Positions 1-11,165 of a stretch of DNA of 64,000 nt are shown here, piece by piece. The notes beneath the pieces were generated by a model. It searched no databases. It saw nothing but the letters and a program-made list of their open reading frames with translations, and was not told the origin of the DNA. Where the stretch lies: the NCBI RefSeq assembly GCF_009727055.1, contig NC_052359.1, positions 9,489,273-9,553,272 on the forward strand. The letters run 5' to 3'. The stretch's first letter is position 1. Each line of letters begins with the position of its first letter. The DNA is from Benincasa hispida. Lineage: Eukaryota; Streptophyta; Magnoliopsida; Cucurbitales; Cucurbitaceae. A program made the position numbers and the translations under genes.

Positions 1-1348
1 TTTTTTTATTAAATTCTAATTTTTATAATTATTTATTATTTTAATCTATAAAAAAATATCATCGATTTTACTTTAAAGATTTTTCCTACACACTCACACG
101 TTAAATTAAATAATATTAAAAAAATTACGTTACTAGACTTTTAAAAAATGGTTATTTTCAAACATAGGAAAATGAACTAAAATATTTATAAATATAACAA
201 AATTTCACTGTCTATCTACGATAGAGCATTATAAAATACTATATATGTCTATCTCTATTATGATAGACAGGTAGTAGTCTATCACAGTCTATCATAGATA
301 AATTATGATATTTTACTATTATTTGTAAATATTTTCAACGATTTTGTCATTTAAAATAATTTCATTTAAAAAAAATCAGATTTATTCTCAAATCTCTAAT
401 TCATGTTAAATAAAAAGAGAGTTTTAAAAGTAAAAATTTATCACTATTTAATGTTATTTAAATCAATCTTGAATTCATATTAAAAAGATTTTTTTTAAAA
501 AAAACTCATTTTATCTAAAATTAGCATTAAAAGAATATTTTCTTTTAAATAACACTCATTTTATTTAAAATTTACATTAAAAGATTTTTTTTTTAAAAAT
601 CTCATGTTATCTACAAAATCATTTCATTCATGTCAAATGATAAAACATTTAAAATAAAAATCTCTATTTTATCTAATATTCTTAAATAATATCATTATAT
701 TCAGAGTTAAATTCAGAGTTAAATGCATAATTTTTTTTTTCAAAAGAACAAAGATTTCTTTTCTTTTTTTTTTTTTAAAAAAAACTCATTATATATTATA
801 ATTTTGAGATTTGATTTAAGATTGAATCAAATTAAATTTTGAATCTAAAATTTTCTCTGTAAATAAACTAAATTGTGTTCACAATTTTCTAAGTATCTCC
901 TTCTTTTCTTTCTTAATTTTATACTTCGTTATCATTTTTTTCTTTTTGCAGCTCCATGCCATTTTTATTATGTTTGAGATATCTACACTAATTTTATTCC
1001 ATAGATTTTTTTTTTTTTTTAGTATTTCACTAACGACCTTGTTTTCTTATTTTTCTACCTCTATAGTTGGACTATTTCTTCAACTTTTTTTTAAAAAAAT
1101 ATATTTTTGGTGCACCAATCCCACATATTATGTTTGTACTTTTACATTTTCTTGCCACCAGTTAAACTAATTTTCTCTTATCATCACTAAACTTCTTACC
1201 TTATATGTTTTTTTTTTCTTTTAACAAGTATAGCCATAAACACGCTAAAGGAACGAGATCTAGATTGAATAGTCTTTTTTTTTTATTAAAAAAATAATGA
1301 ACTCAAATAGTAGTTATAGATATTTTATTTTAAAGTTTTCTTATTATT
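1..1348. other. AT-rich spacer
   Basis: Very AT-rich sequence with many poly-A and poly-T runs. No credible coding region is seen; the 74-residue open frame at 946-1170 is low-complexity and Phe-rich. The only clear structure is the palindromic 'gatagac' block near 205-300, listed separately. Confidence 0.6.
205..300. repeat. 'gatagac' palindromic repeat block
   Basis: The short words gatagac and gtctatc alternate several times, so the block can fold on itself. Similar words recur at about 13800-13910 and 57299-57345, indicating a dispersed family. The 13.8-kb copy has clear terminal inverted repeats; here the ends are not resolved. Confidence 0.5.
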
Positions 1349-1356
1349 AATGCAAA

Positions 1357-1901
1357 TAGCAGTGCACATGGGTTGGGCTGGATTGGGTTATGGCGTTTTT
1401 TTTAACCAACTTGAAAAATTTAGGTTGGTCAAGTTGGCACCCCAAATAACCCAAACATGGTCTTTAACCTAACTCAACCCAATCCTCAAAATTCGGGTTG
1501 GGTTAGGTGGGTTGTCGGGTTGTTATTATTTTTTCCTTCTTAATTTAAAATGCTTAAATTTATGTACAACATATAACTAATAACTAAAATCTCATAAAAC
1601 TAAATTCTTACATACTAAATATTTATAATATCTATTACAATCTTTATTCAAAAACAATCATTCTTGAAAGAAAAATATAAAGAATTCACAAATTCATCAA
1701 TTCTAAAACAAACAAACTATATATAATGCGGGTTGGGTTGGGTCAACCCAATTTTTTTTTATAATTGAACTCTAGACCCAACCAAACCCAACAAAAACAG
1801 AAAAAATTCAACCCAACCCAAGCAAAAAACTAACCATTCAAACACAACCTTTATAGTTTGGGTTGGGTAGTTTGAGTTGTCGGGTTATTTGAATACCCTT
1901 A
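1357..1901. mobile_element. hAT-like MITE with 8-bp target duplication
   Basis: Non-coding 545-bp element rich in 'gggttgggt' and 'aaccca' words. It is flanked by an exact 8-bp direct repeat AATGCAAA (1349-1356 and 1902-1909), the duplication size made by hAT transposases. The termini start TAgcaGTG and end ...ACCCTTA and are only loosely inverted. The core (about 1550-1610) is homologous to 28050-28100 and, inverted, to 60760-60840. It encodes nothing, so it would have been mobilised by an autonomous relative. Confidence 0.7.
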
Positions 1902-1960
1902 AATGCAAATATTATTAGTTTGTTTATTTTTTTTAAGGAGGTTTGTTTGTTCTCTTAATA

Positions 1961-3077
1961 TGTTGGAGGAGAAATTTTGGACCAACCACGAACCGCCACA
2001 TCATTTGCTAAATGAATGACGAAATTCCGAAATCGTCAAATTTGTGACCAATTAAGAATTGACATGTGTCTCAAATTGAAATTGAGGACAAATTTCGTGT
2101 TTTTGTCACAGACGTCGATTAAGTAAAATTAATTTCGACCAATTTGACGCTATAATTTGGGTGTTGGTCCAATTACGCCCAAATATGGCCTTAAGGTGGG
2201 CCTAAAACGCTAAAAGTCCAGTTAATTGGGCCTAAAGGTCAGACCCAAGTCCAATTAATTAGGCCCAAAGGCCAGGCCCAAGTCCAATTAAATTAGGCCC
2301 AAAGGCCAAGCCCATTAGCTGTCTCTTATACACATCTAGATGTGTATAAGAGACAGACCCCAAACTATGGCCTTAAGGTGGGCCTAAAATGCCAAAATAG
2401 GCCTAAGCTCAGTTAATTGGGCCTAAAGGCCAGACCCAAGTCCAATTAATTAGGCCCAAAGGCCAGGCCCAAGTCCAATTAAATTAGGCCCAAAGGCCAG
2501 ACGCATTGGCCAATGAAGGCCAACCGAAACCCATGAAGCCCATCAGGGAGCTCTATAAATAGAGAAACTCCCCTCATTTGCAAAAGTAAGCACTTCTACA
2601 TTCAGAGAGCCTAGAGAGAATTCATCAAGCAGAAGAATCCCAAGACTCCTAAATCTCTAGTCCTAGAAGACAAAAGACCCTTGAAACATAAACACTCTTC
2701 TAAGACTTCTACTTTAAGAACGTTCGGTGTTTTTCTTCTTCAAGTCAGCACATCCACCCAATCGAGAGAGAATCAGAGGATCAATACTAGAGATCGAACC
2801 ACATCGCATCAAATCAACCTCAACATCAACACCAACTCAAGTTCAACTCCACGAAACAAGTTTCTCCGAAAATCTCATGCGAACACTAATCCTCCAAGAA
2901 TATCAACAAGCCCAAAGACCGATTTTTCAAGAAGATTAACCAACTTAAAGATTATAGTTTATTTTGAAAGCATCAAAATACTATGTATTAGAGATTGTAC
3001 TCGCTTTCCACAAAATTAATACAATACAAAATTCAAGTTCCACGAAATAAATTTCCCTTGAAGGTCTCTTACGAACA
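1961..3077 (+). mobile_element. Ty3-gypsy 5' LTR
   Basis: Starts TGTTGGAGGA, ends ACGAACA, and is followed three bases later by a gypsy-type primer site and then a gag-like reading frame. A TATA box (ctctataaatag) lies near 2551-2562, with the transcribed leader after it. No matching 3' LTR is in the window, so only the 5' end survives. The LTR carries an artificial 38-bp insert at 2319-2356, flanked by two similar but non-identical copies of a roughly 130-bp 'aggcccaaaggcc' segment, so its true length here is uncertain. Confidence 0.7.
2319..2356. other. Nextera mate-pair junction adapter (assembly contaminant)
   Basis: Bases 2319-2337 read CTGTCTCTTATACACATCT, the 19-bp Tn5 mosaic end. Bases 2338-2356 are its exact reverse complement, giving a perfect 38-nt palindrome. 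This is the circularisation junction left in Nextera mate-pair reads when adapters are not trimmed. It is not plant sequence, and the bases on its two sides need not be adjacent in the genome. Confidence 0.95.
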
Positions 3078-3080
3078 AAT

Positions 3081-3097
3081 TGGCACGCCCAGTGGGA
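3081..3097 (+). other. Gypsy primer binding site
   Basis: TGGCACGCCCAGTGGGA follows the LTR end by three bases. This 'ggcacgcccagtggga' form is the usual start of the internal region in one group of plant Ty3-gypsy elements, where a tRNA 3' end primes minus-strand synthesis. The priming tRNA was not identified. Confidence 0.7.
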
Positions 3098-3145
3098 CAT
3101 CTCTATCTCTCATCTTTCTCTCGTCATCCAAGTCAATAAATCTAA

Positions 3146-4947
3146 ATGGCACCAAAGAAAGCTCCATCTAAAGCTACCCTCGCAAGCAACACTTTAAGCT
3201 CTGTCATCATGGCGGAAATTTGAGACCAGCTGATGGAATCTCTTAAAGGCGGGATCGTCATCAGAGAAAATCCTTTATTCGACAACTACGCTTTTGTTAT
3301 TGATCTATCAGAGAAAGAATCACATTTTGATGTAGTGTTTGTCATGATGACTGACGTAACGACTGAATCGACCATGGCAGAGATGGAGATAAAGATAGTT
3401 CTCCTTATGAAAGCGGTAGAAGAGAGAGATCTTGAAATTGTCGTTTTAAGAGATGAAATACAGGCTCGAGAAACTGCTGAGTCGAGTCAATCTCTAACTA
3501 CGAAAGCCAATGAAAAAGGAAAGACTGTCTTACAAGAAGGCCAACCGTAACAATCTACCTCTGTCGCCATCCTATCAATTTAACAGCTGCATGATATGAT
3601 TGCAAACTCCATAAGGACTCAGTACGGAAGACCATCACAGTCCTCCTTTATGTACTCCAAGCTGTACACCAAGAGAATTGACAACCTGAGAAAGGGCAAT
3701 CCAAAACAATATGTTGTACATTTCATTGAAACCTGTGAAAATGCAGGAACCAAAGAAGCAACTAATCAAACAGTTTGTCTGTACCTTGAAAGGAAATGTT
3801 TTCAATTGGTATACTGATTTGGAGCCAGAAGTGATTGACAGTTGGGAAAAGTTGGAAAAAGAATTCCTTAACCGCTTCTACAGCACAAGGTGCACTGTTA
3901 GCATGATGGAGTTGATGAACATAAAACAGCGGAAAAAAGAGTCGGTCATCACTACATCAACCGATGGAGAGCTTTGAGTCTGGATTGCAAAGATAGACTC
4001 ACTAAATTATCTGCAGTAGAGATTTGCACTAAGGGCATGCACTGAGAACTTCTCTACATCTTACAAGTGATAAAACCTCATACGTTTGAGGAGTTGGCAA
4101 CATGCACTCATGATATGGAGTTGAGCATCACCAAAAGAGGAACTAAAGATTTCCTAGTCTCTAAAGGGAAAAAATACAAAAATGAAACCAAGGGCACTGA
4201 AAAAATCGTGGATAGTACCACAAAAGAATCTATGGTTGTTCATGTGACCCCGTTGAAATTTTCCTCCAAAGGAAAACCAAAAAAATTTGAAAGAAGGCAC
4301 AATGAAGGCAAGAAGTGTCGTCCAACTCTTAAAGAAAGACAAAAAAAGGTTTATCCATTCCCTGACTCTGATGTGGCAGATATGTTGGAGCAACTGCTAA
4401 AGAAGAAACTTATTCAGCTGTCGAAATGCAAGCTGCCGGAATAAACAGGAAAAGTAAATGATCCTAACTACTGCAAGTATTATTGTGTTGTTAGTCACCC
4501 AGTGGAAAGGTGCTTCGTGCTGAGGAACGAATTCTAAAGTTGGCTCATGAAAAGAAAATTGAGCTATATTTGGATGAAGTAGCTCAGAAAAATCACGCTA
4601 CAGTAGCGGTGACTTGAAGTGTTCCAACACTGTCTGTGTCCCATGCTCAAAGACAAAGGCTGATACAGTTTAGAGCCTATGAGCCTATAGTTGTTTGGTT
4701 CCAGCAAGAGATTCAAACAACAAATTTCAAAAAGAAAGATGAGCTCGATGAAGATGACAACGAAGGGTGGATAGTTATGACTCGTTGAAAAAGAAGATAG
4801 CCAAACTCCACCAAAAAGAGTCGCGTTCCTATCAAAGCTATAGAAGAAGGAACAAGGCTCATAAAAAGAAAGGCAAAAGGATGACACGAAAGCCTAAGCC
4901 TGCTAAGAAAGAAGACAAGGACTTCCCTCAATTCCGACTGCCCGTCA
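3146..4947 (+). pseudogene. Ty3-gypsy gag, first part, decayed
   Basis: The frame opens at ATG 3146 (MAPKKAPSK...) but stops at 3221-3223, 3548-3550 and soon after, and shifts frame near 3770 and again later. Recognisable gag pieces are: a capsid-like segment at about 3600-3970 with the motif KGNVFNWY...W..LE..FLNRF typical of the retrotransposon gag family; 'FEELATCTHDMELSI' at about 4085-4130; a Lys-rich stretch with 'VYPFPDSD...ML.QLL' near 4350-4400; a CKYY..V.HPVE.C..L segment near 4470-4530 resembling a gag zinc-finger remnant; and a basic region to 4925. The frame runs on to 4947, where it is broken by a 2.1-kb insertion and resumes at 7038. The whole resembles gag-pol proteins I recall from cucurbit genomes. 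It cannot make a working protein. Confidence 0.8.
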
Positions 4948-7032
4948 TCTTAGGCCTTTTATTTAGAATTATGAGGGCTGTTAAGTGCAATATGCGGCAA
5001 TTATGTTAGGACTTCATAAGAAAATGAGTTTGTGTCGTTCAGCATTAAGAATCTCGACTAACTCACTATTATGTGTTATTATGCGTTCAATTGTTTATCT
5101 TTGTAGCTAACGTAGGATGCGGATGCATACGTGGAAGCCGAGCTATCGCAAAGACGACCGCATGCAGAGAATTTCTCCATCGCAAATGCAAATGCATACG
5201 TTTAACGCATGGGAGTTGCGGTAATCAACTGCATGCGTCCATCGCATAGGAGTTGCGATCGTCAAGCGATTGCGGTCATCGCATAGAAGTTGCGGTAATC
5301 ATGCGAATGCGGTCATCGCAAGATTACGGCTATATGATGATAACCATAATAGAGGGGTGAACGCAAGGTTGGTGGAATGGAAGCATCAATGCATATCTCG
5401 GGAAAATCAAAAGATGATGTTGACATTTCACCTACCACACCGTTAGCAGCAGAGATTTAGAAAAGGACCAATGTGTCGCGGATGTCAGAATCAGAGCAGG
5501 TCCATTAATGCTATTGGTGATCAAGTTCTATAAATAGAAGCCAATGAGCAGAATTTCATTTGATCCAAGGTTTTCACCCAAGATTTCCTACCTTCGGGTG
5601 GATCCTTGTGATCCAGATCAAAGCATTAGAAGAAAGCTTGAGAGTTTTTTATCTCCTTCATCCATTACGAGTGACGACCGAAGCCTTTACCGGAGTTAGA
5701 TCTCGAGAGAGTCAGCTCCACTGCCCTTCCATGGCACCACCGGTAGACTTGACACACATCCGCTGGAAGCAAGACATTGCTTCCAACTAGTTCTTTCATT
5801 TTCTCTTCTTTCCTTATACTGTATTGTATTACATTTAGGTTAAGGAATTAATACATTTTGTGAGCAATTCATTTCTATATTTTCCTTCGATTCCATCTCC
5901 ATCTTCATTTACTTAGCATCTTTAACTTTCATTGCATCACTTGGTGAGACTGTTAGAGTATCGCATACTTAATCATGCGACATAGGAATATGAAGCATGT
6001 AGCAAACCACCGGGAGGTGTGCGTTACGTGAGTGTTGTGAGAAAACCTTATTTGCTTAGTGTGAAGCTGTAACAACGCCTGTCTATAGGCAGACGCAATG
6101 CTTGTCTATGAGTAAAGTCAACAACAACTAACTTCCTGGGAGGGTAAGTGGTTGGTCGCATTAAGCAATGTAACCAAGTATTCACTAGAGATAGGAATAA
6201 TCTTACGTCAACTAGTATATTGCGATTACCTTGTCTTATGAGCGCATCACTCATCATTTAGGTATACTTAAGAGAGTAGTCTAAAAATCAGATCTAAGAC
6301 TCGAGAGATTGGATCTGATCGCATAAGCAAGAATGGGGAACTTAGAGATAAGCTATGTTGGCTATTACACAGCGTATGCACCCTACGGAGAGGATATTGC
6401 ATGCATCCAAGAAGTAGGATACGGTGGTATGCGGTCATCTTGTTTATGTGTGGGAGCACATGAGTGGGAATAGAGACTTAGGAATAAGGCCTCTCGACAC
6501 TTCGCATATACATCGCGTGCATCCTAGAATTAGGCATAAGTGTGTGTAGCATAATTGTATACCTTGCGTTGACTGGGGTTGCCCTTGCGATCAATCTTAA
6601 AGGTTGCGATTAAGACATCTTCACCATTTTATCTATTTTTCCATGCATCTACTACGCGTCAACAATTGCCGTGTCTCTACCTCTCATTCATATTTCCATT
6701 GCTTTGTCTGTTAGTTAGGAGTAGAAGTAGTGTGTAGCTTACAACACCCATCATTCTTTTATTCATCTGCCGAAACACATCACCGCATAGCTTTTAGTTA
6801 TAAGTCCCTAAGTTTGACCTTGGATCACCCGAGAAACTTGTGTTCACATTATACTTGGGTGAGCCCAAGAATACTTGTGACAGGAACGCATGGTCATCGA
6901 ATATAAGAGTAATGTATATTTTCATTCCAACGCATGACCACTGACGCATGAGAAGCAACGCATACCTTAAGACAAGCATTGCATATTGCATCCAAATAAT
7001 TTTAGTCATCTAGTCTTTGACACCTAATTTTA
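4948..7032. mobile_element. 2.1-kb insertion in gypsy gag (solo-LTR-like)
   Basis: The gag frame before 4947 and after 7037 joins in frame if 4948-7032 plus one copy of CGTCA is removed. CGTCA occurs at 4943-4947 and 7033-7037, as expected of a 5-bp target duplication. The insert has no coding capacity. It has a TATA-like ctataaatag near 5528-5537 and many 'gcgatcgcat'-type words around 5140-5330. A TG...CA segment (5004-7022) lies inside but lacks its own matching flanks, so whether this is a solo LTR with eroded ends or another non-autonomous element is open. It inserted after the gypsy element. Confidence 0.6.
5110..5340. repeat. Degenerate 'catcgcat...gttgcg' repeat cluster
   Basis: Within the insertion the words 'catcgca', 'gagttgcgg', 'gcggtcatcgca' and 'gcatgcg' recur several times at irregular spacing, roughly every 20-45 bases. 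This looks like an eroded short tandem array inside an LTR. CpG is strongly enriched relative to the AT-rich surroundings. Confidence 0.5.
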
Positions 7033-7635
7033 CGTCACTAGACGGCCGGTAGCTTTGGCAGAATTTCTCCTAAGAAGATTTCTCGATAATCGTCCAGAGA
7101 AAGTATCAGAAATAATTGCATGTCACACTGTTGGCATAGTTGAAGTCGAAAACAATCATATAACTGTCGAAGAAGTCAACACTTAGAAGAAATGAAGCAA
7201 AGAACTTATATCTTCGATCGTATTAAGCCTTCAAGTGCTCGATCTTCAACCTTTCAAAGATTGAGTATGGTCACGGTAGGAGAAGAAGACCAATGTCTAA
7301 CAACTACTTCTACTCGAACATTAGCCTTCAAAAGGTTAAGTATATACACATCAAAGAAAGATCGACCTTCAGCATTTGCTTTTGATTATCTCAAGACAAC
7401 AAGCAATCAACATAAAGGAAGGATGGAAATCTTGAAGGCGACGTTATTCCATGAAGAAAAAAACAACGAAAAGATTCATAGTTGTGTCCCTTTACGCATG
7501 AAGAGGAAATTTTCTGTTGACATAAGTACAGCAGGTTCCTTGATAGTGAAGCCAAAACTTATCATATTTATGAATCCTACAAATGAAGAGGATGATCAAA
7601 ACCAAGCCAAAATGCTTGGTCTTCTTCTTCATTGA
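7033..7635 (+). pseudogene. Ty3-gypsy gag-pol, continuation after insertion
   Basis: Resumes the frame interrupted at 4947 (RRPVALAEFL at about 7038-7068), then meets a stop near 7183. A further open stretch, 7192-7632, carries repeated 'FDRI...FQRLSM', 'FKRLSIY' motifs and 'RMKRK', matching the linker between gag and protease in the same plant gypsy family. Protease, reverse transcriptase, RNase H and integrase are absent: the element is cut near 7600-7640 by the copia element to its right. Confidence 0.65.
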
Positions 7636-7639
7636 GAAC

Positions 7640-7919
7640 TGCATCGCCATGCGCCAAAGCTTCATCACGAATAACTTGACGAACTTGAACTTTACAAATT
7701 ACAGACTCGATTGCAAAGTTAATTTCGCCCAAAAACATAGGGGCCCTTACAATTAACACTTTGTAATATCGAAAGCTTTAAAAAAAGCAATCAAACCCGA
7801 AATGTTCATCAAAATCATCCATAAATGCAGAAAACAGTTAACCACAAATGCAGAAACCCACCGCGACTGTAAAAAAACATTCAATTCAGATCTGTAATTT
7901 GGAATATCAGAGAACCTGG
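7640..7919 (-). mobile_element. Copia internal leader (start of gag region), truncated
   Basis: On the minus strand this follows the primer site of the long-LTR copia element. An open stretch (7577-7759) lacks family motifs I can name. The junction with the gypsy fragment is near 7590-7640. The rest of the copia internal region and its 3' LTR are not present here. Confidence 0.5.
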
Positions 7920-7931
7920 CTCTGATACCAA
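7920..7931 (-). other. Copia primer binding site
   Basis: Minus strand reads TTGGTATCAGAG, complementary to the 3' part of initiator methionine tRNA, the standard Ty1-copia primer. It sits next to the LTR end (...CTTCA) with one base between, fixing the LTR boundary at 7933. Confidence 0.85.
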
Positions 7932-7932
7932 T

Positions 7933-10044
7933 TGAAGAAAATCGAAAACGAGTTTTCCATGAGCAGCAGAACAAGACTATTCCAAATTACAATCATGAAT
8001 GAACATATATTTACAGTCGAATACAAAACAAGTAATCATGCAAATCATACAAAGAAATTACTGCATGAATACACTCAAATGAAGAAAGATCAAACTCTAC
8101 GCATGTATGAGAATGTGTCTCCATGCTCCGTTGCGCGACTCTGATCGAACAACAGCAACCACGAGCGCTCGATCTACACGACCGCAACACAGAATGAACA
8201 CTTAGCGTTCGTCCTAAATGATCTCCTCAGTCACGAACTCCTCTGCAGCAGGAACGGACTCCTCTAAAGCACGACGAACGACCTCTAGAAAACCTCGACT
8301 ATGTCAAGTTGAGTCTGACACCACCAGCAAGACGACCTTGGTGTTCTCGGTGTGAGAATCCTGAGGGTGGGCTCTGTTCGAACTTGGTATAAGGTAGACG
8401 AACAGAGGAAATAATGATCGCATACACGAATGGGCAAGTGGGAGAAGGCGGAGACCTATCGTATAGGTCGATGCTCAATCATTTAGATATAGCTATGCGA
8501 TCGTTTAGCCTATCGTTTAGCTCGGTCTGTCACCTACAGACACTACACGATCGTGTACCTTGGACTAGCGATCGTCTAGCAAAGCTATGCGATCGTTTAG
8601 TAAATACTGCACGATCGTTTAGCTTGCACCTGCACGATCGTTTAGCTCGCCCAACCGTTGTTTAGTAAACCCGAATTTACTTGACGACTTTGTGAGTTTC
8701 TTTTTCGCGGAGAGAAAACTCAAAAATCCTTTTCAATCGTTTGTAAAAATTTCATTTTAAATAGGAAAACCAATTTTCCTTTTAACTCACGGTTACCATG
8801 ATCCAATAACCACCCATTACTTTGGTTATTTAAAAGAAAAATTATTATCCAATAATAATGTTATTATAAATATAAATGATAACCAACTTATCATACTACA
8901 TTTATAACCTATAGTGTCAATATTTCATCTCATGAAACATATAAACCATAGTTCTTTTTCTATTCCATGGTACTTAATGTAAATCTCATTTACATCAATC
9001 CTACACTAAATGTATCTTATACATCATATCGATTATATCACATATAATCAAAATACCTCTTGTCAATTTGAACATTTCAAATCAATACCAAGAACTGATC
9101 GTTAACAGAATTCAAGCTACCAAGGGGACCTCATGGACCCGTAGCTCCGAAGCTCCAATGATACGTGAATAACTAACTAAAATCTTTAGTCACAGGATCC
9201 ACCATCCGTTAATTGCCAAGCACTCCGACTAAAGATCGACAGCTGAACTCTCCTTACTACAAATATATTATGTGTCCATCTTAACCAATCAGCAGTGCGA
9301 CAACCCTTCACAGATCACTCGTAAGTACAGCTGAGCCAATAACTGTTATGCCCCTATAATTACAACTGTCTCCTTAAGTACCATTGATCTCTCTAATGAA
9401 CATAAGTTACAATCCTACTATGACTGAGTATTCTCTTCCAAAGAGAAGCTGTAGCCACTATGTTCAAGCCCCGGAATCAGACCTTAAGGGAGCAATGTCT
9501 CTACTTATCTCTACTTTGGGAAAGAAGTGAATTCCATATTGTGGATTGAGTTCCCTCAACGGTAGAAGTTTCCAAAACACTCAGGATTGAGGTCATGTGA
9601 CCTATGGTCGTTTAGGTGAGATGCAAGTGTCAAGTATCAACGGCGTTATATACAGAGTCTAGTCATCTCGTGGTCCAGGTCTTATACAAACTCTTTGTTT
9701 AGGACACCCCTGCTCCACGTCTCCATATGAATGGTCAGGATCTACCATCTGTAGTAGTTTACAACACTTGCAAACCTCTACAAAGTGGGTCGTATCCGTA
9801 GTGTCAACAGAATCAGGTATCTCACCTTAATTCTTATACAACAGACCTATTTAGGTTAACATTTAAGGCATGATCCACTTGTATATCACATATACATGCT
9901 TAAGTTCACATAAGATAACCAAGAAGCTTTGTTTATTGGATACGAGTAAATGCCAGATTAAATAACAATTATTTTATTCATTAAACAATGTGTATCTTTA
10001 TAAAATAACGAGACTCTGGGAGAATTAGGACACCAATCCCAACA
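7933..10044 (-). mobile_element. Long copia LTR, copy A (5' LTR, 2.1 kb)
   Basis: On the minus strand the LTR starts TGTTGGGATTGG at 10044 and ends CTTCA at 7933, directly before the primer site. It shares ordered blocks with copies at 31977-34112, 53228-54183, 54184-55895 and 62951-64000, for example 'aaagtgggtcgtatccgtagt' near 9784-9804, 'ccggaatcag...ttaagggagcaat' near 9470-9500 and a 'tctcacaccgagaac' leader block near 8350. A cluster of CGATCGTTTAG words lies at 8476-8665. The element is 5'-only here. Confidence 0.85.
8476..8665. repeat. CGATCGTTTAG motif array
   Basis: About eight variants of CGATCGTTTAG occur at roughly 8495, 8511, 8547, 8568, 8589, 8610, 8634 and 8655, spaced about 13-36 bases. 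Each contains or derives from the palindrome CGATCG. The array lies in the transcribed part of copia LTR copy A. Related 'acgat' and 'aaacgatt' words occur in LTR copy C at 53737-53812, but as a much weaker cluster. Confidence 0.7.
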
Positions 10045-10046
10045 CT

Positions 10047-10390
10047 GCTTCCATCTTCAAGTTTAAGATTGGTATACATGGCTCCACTTCCATCTTCAAG
10101 TTCAAGGTCGGTATGCATGACTTCGCTCCATCTTCAAGTTCAAGGTCGATGTGCATGGCTCCGCTCCATCTTTAGGTTCAAGGTCGGTGTGCGTGGTTTT
10201 ACTTCCATCTTCAAGTTTAAGATTGGTGTGCATGGCTCCACTTCTATCTTCAAGTTCAAGGTCGGTGTGCATGGCTCGGCTCCAGCTTCAAGTTCAATGT
10301 CGGTGTGCATGGCTCCACTCCATCTTCAAGTTCAAGGGTCGGGGTGCACGGCTTCGCTCCATCTTCAAGTTTATGGTCGGTATGCATGGC
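10047..10390. repeat. 38-39 bp minisatellite array
   Basis: Nine consecutive copies of a unit like 'ctccatcttcaagttcaagg' followed by 'tcggtgtgcatggct', each 37-39 bp. The array begins two bases after the end of LTR copy A. Open frames through it are by-products of the unit being close to a multiple of three; they contain no known domain. Confidence 0.85.
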
Positions 10391-10715
10391 TTGCTTCATC
10401 TTAAAGTCTGGCATGGCTCACTTCGCCTCTAAAGTCTAGTGTGGCTCGCTCGTCCTCCAAAGTCTGGCATGGCTCACTTCGTCTCCAAAGTCTTGTGGGC
10501 TCGCTTTGTCTCCATAGTCTGTGCGGCTCGCTTCGTCTCCATAGTTAAGCGCGACTTCGCTTCATATTCACAAGTCGAGCGCGGACTTCGCTTCATCTTC
10601 ACAAGTCGAGGTGTGACTTCGCTTCATCTTCACAAGTCGAGGCGCGATTCGCTTCATCTCCAGAATGATGGTGCCACTTCACTTCATCTCCAAAATGATC
10701 GTGCGACTATCACCA
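10391..10715. repeat. 27-31 bp minisatellite array derived from its neighbour
   Basis: About eleven units of the form 'tcgtctccaaagtct...ggctcgct' grading into 'tcatcttcacaagtcgag...cttcgct'. The first unit still resembles the 38-bp unit with an internal deletion, so the array appears to descend from it. Confidence 0.8.
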
Positions 10716-10722
10716 CATAAGG

Positions 10723-11165
10723 GCTGTTGTCTAGCAGGGGTCAGATCGTTGTTGGCGAAGCTGATGACCACCCTTGCAGGCTACACAGTCGCCCACATAG
10801 AGGTGTGTGTCTAGTAGGGGTCAGATCGTTGTTGGCGAAGCTGACGACCACTCGTACAGGCTATACAGTCGCTTAACATAGAGGTTGTGTTTAGCAGGAG
10901 TCAGATTATTATTGGCGGAGCTGAGACCACCCCTGTAGGCTACATAGTCGCCCACCATAGGGTTGTGTCTAGCAAGAGTCAGATCATTATTGTGGCAGAG
11001 CTGACGCATACCCCTGCAGGCTACACAGTCACCCACACGAGGTCGTGTCTAGAGAGAAGTCAGATCGTTGTTGACCGGAGTTGATGACCACCCCTGCAAG
11101 CTACACAGTCACCCACATAGGGGTCGTATCTAGCAGAGTCAAATCGATTTTGGCGGAGCTGACGA
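10723..11165. repeat. About 80-bp tandem array, 5.5 copies
   Basis: Units begin near 10723, 10801, 10882, 10960 and later, each containing 'tctagcaggggtcagatcg', 'ttggcgaagctga' and 'aggctacacagtcgcccac'. Copies differ by scattered substitutions and small indels, so the array is old. No open frame or known family was recognised. Confidence 0.8.

Noticed and set aside
5004..7022. TG...CA segment as the exact solo LTR
   Set aside because: Flanking 5-mers (aatta and cctaa) do not match, whereas CGTCA at 4943 and 7033 does and restores the gag frame.
8476..8665. CRISPR-like repeat-spacer array
   Set aside because: Repeats are only 11 bp, spacing is irregular, and the context is a plant retrotransposon LTR.
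10069..10720. Open frames of 93-111 codons through the minisatellite
   Set aside because: They exist in more than one frame, consist of the repeat unit translated, and show no start context, domain or codon pattern of a gene.
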